Shown here one piece after another: positions 63,800 to 64,000 of a stretch of DNA of 64,000 nt. Origin of the DNA: Penium margaritaceum (Eukaryota; Streptophyta; Zygnematophyceae; Desmidiales; Peniaceae). The first letter of the stretch is position 1; each line of letters opens with the position of its first letter. The notes below the pieces were generated by a model that saw only the letters and a list, made by a program, of their open reading frames with translations, was not told where the DNA came from and ran no database searches. Made by a program: the position numbers and the translations under genes. The DNA is taken from NCBI GenBank assembly GCA_023375785.1, contig SZWC01000519.1:74176-138175 (forward strand), read 5' to 3'.

Positions 63800-64000
63800 T
63801 TTGACACCAGGTCGGTTTTTGTTGAATTGTTCCGCGTAGGCGTCTTCACTGGAACACTCCCTCCCACCCCCCCTAGACGGATGTTCCGTGGACGACCTGG
63901 AGGACAGATTTGAGACCGCATAATGACACCCCCCCTACCCCCGAACAGCTTAGGCTAGAAGGTAGAGTTGAGGCATCACAACACGGCCACCCCCCCCCCC
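63800..64000 (-). mobile_element. Inverted copy of the poly-G insert, cut by the window end
   Basis: Read on the minus strand this matches about 20150-20349: GTTGTGATGCCTCAACTCTA, long G runs, GGTCGTCCACGGAA, AACAAAAACCGACCTGG and the same junction into GAGAAACC of the monomer. It differs by scattered substitutions and lacks at least part of the 66-bp duplication seen here. The tRNA-like head would lie beyond the right edge. Confidence 0.85.

Noticed and set aside
1-64000. The whole window as one large inverted duplication
   Set aside because: The flanks are not symmetric: forward HOR is followed by orientation B satellite, and reverse HOR is preceded by B as well. Only the 20-23 kb and 60.8-64 kb blocks form an inverted pair.

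Overview
The window reads as non-coding, repeat-dominated eukaryotic chromosome. Three things support this: long head-to-tail satellite DNA, decayed LTR retrotransposons, and no host gene that I can support. The species cannot be named from the sequence. The Ty1/copia elements (gag-PR-IN-RT-RNaseH order, GGGGGAGA polypurine tract next to a TG-starting LTR) fit many plants and algae. One primer site resembles the internal tRNA-iMet site of Drosophila copia and Volvox Osser, so I lean only weakly to the green lineage.

Two satellite families make up most of the window. The first (about 32 kb, half the window) has a 31-bp unit. Two diverged half-units (CACCATTGAAACAG... and CACCATAGACACAG...) alternate, giving a true period near 62 bp. 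It fills 1-5353, 6314-8489 and 13586-15933 in one orientation ('A'), 33994-36240 in the opposite orientation ('B'), 36241-44190 in A, and 44191-55689 plus 58251-59078 in B. The second family (about 22 kb) has a monomer of about 191 bp. Six monomer types repeat in fixed order as a higher-order repeat (HOR) of 1,146-1,147 bp. It lies forward at 15934-33993 and reverse at 59079-63799. Unequal-exchange variants of 3, 4, 7 and 8 monomers occur.

The arrays are interrupted by mobile-element remains: an LTR-retrotransposon tail with LTR (5354-6315, plus strand); a degenerate Ty1/copia element (8490-about 13500, minus strand) with gag, PR, IN, RT, RNaseH, 3' LTR and an internal-type primer site; a 597-bp insert with a tRNA-like Pol III head and poly-G tracts (about 19753-20349); a 311-bp island with a stable hairpin (41381-41691); and a 5'-truncated copia copy (55690-58250, minus strand) whose one frame is broken by only two stop codons. 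Nearly every long open frame in the window is a by-product of the satellites or the antisense of the copia pol gene.

The most informative architecture is an inverted paralogous pair. The HOR stretch at about 20.1-23.1 kb and the reverse stretch at about 60.8-64.0 kb carry the same insert with the same right-hand breakpoint, the same four-monomer HOR variant (766 bp in both) and the same following six-mer. This indicates segmental duplication with inversion. Together with the repeated strand switches of the 31-bp satellite, it suggests a centromere-, pericentromere- or heterochromatin-like block shaped by fold-back and unequal exchange.
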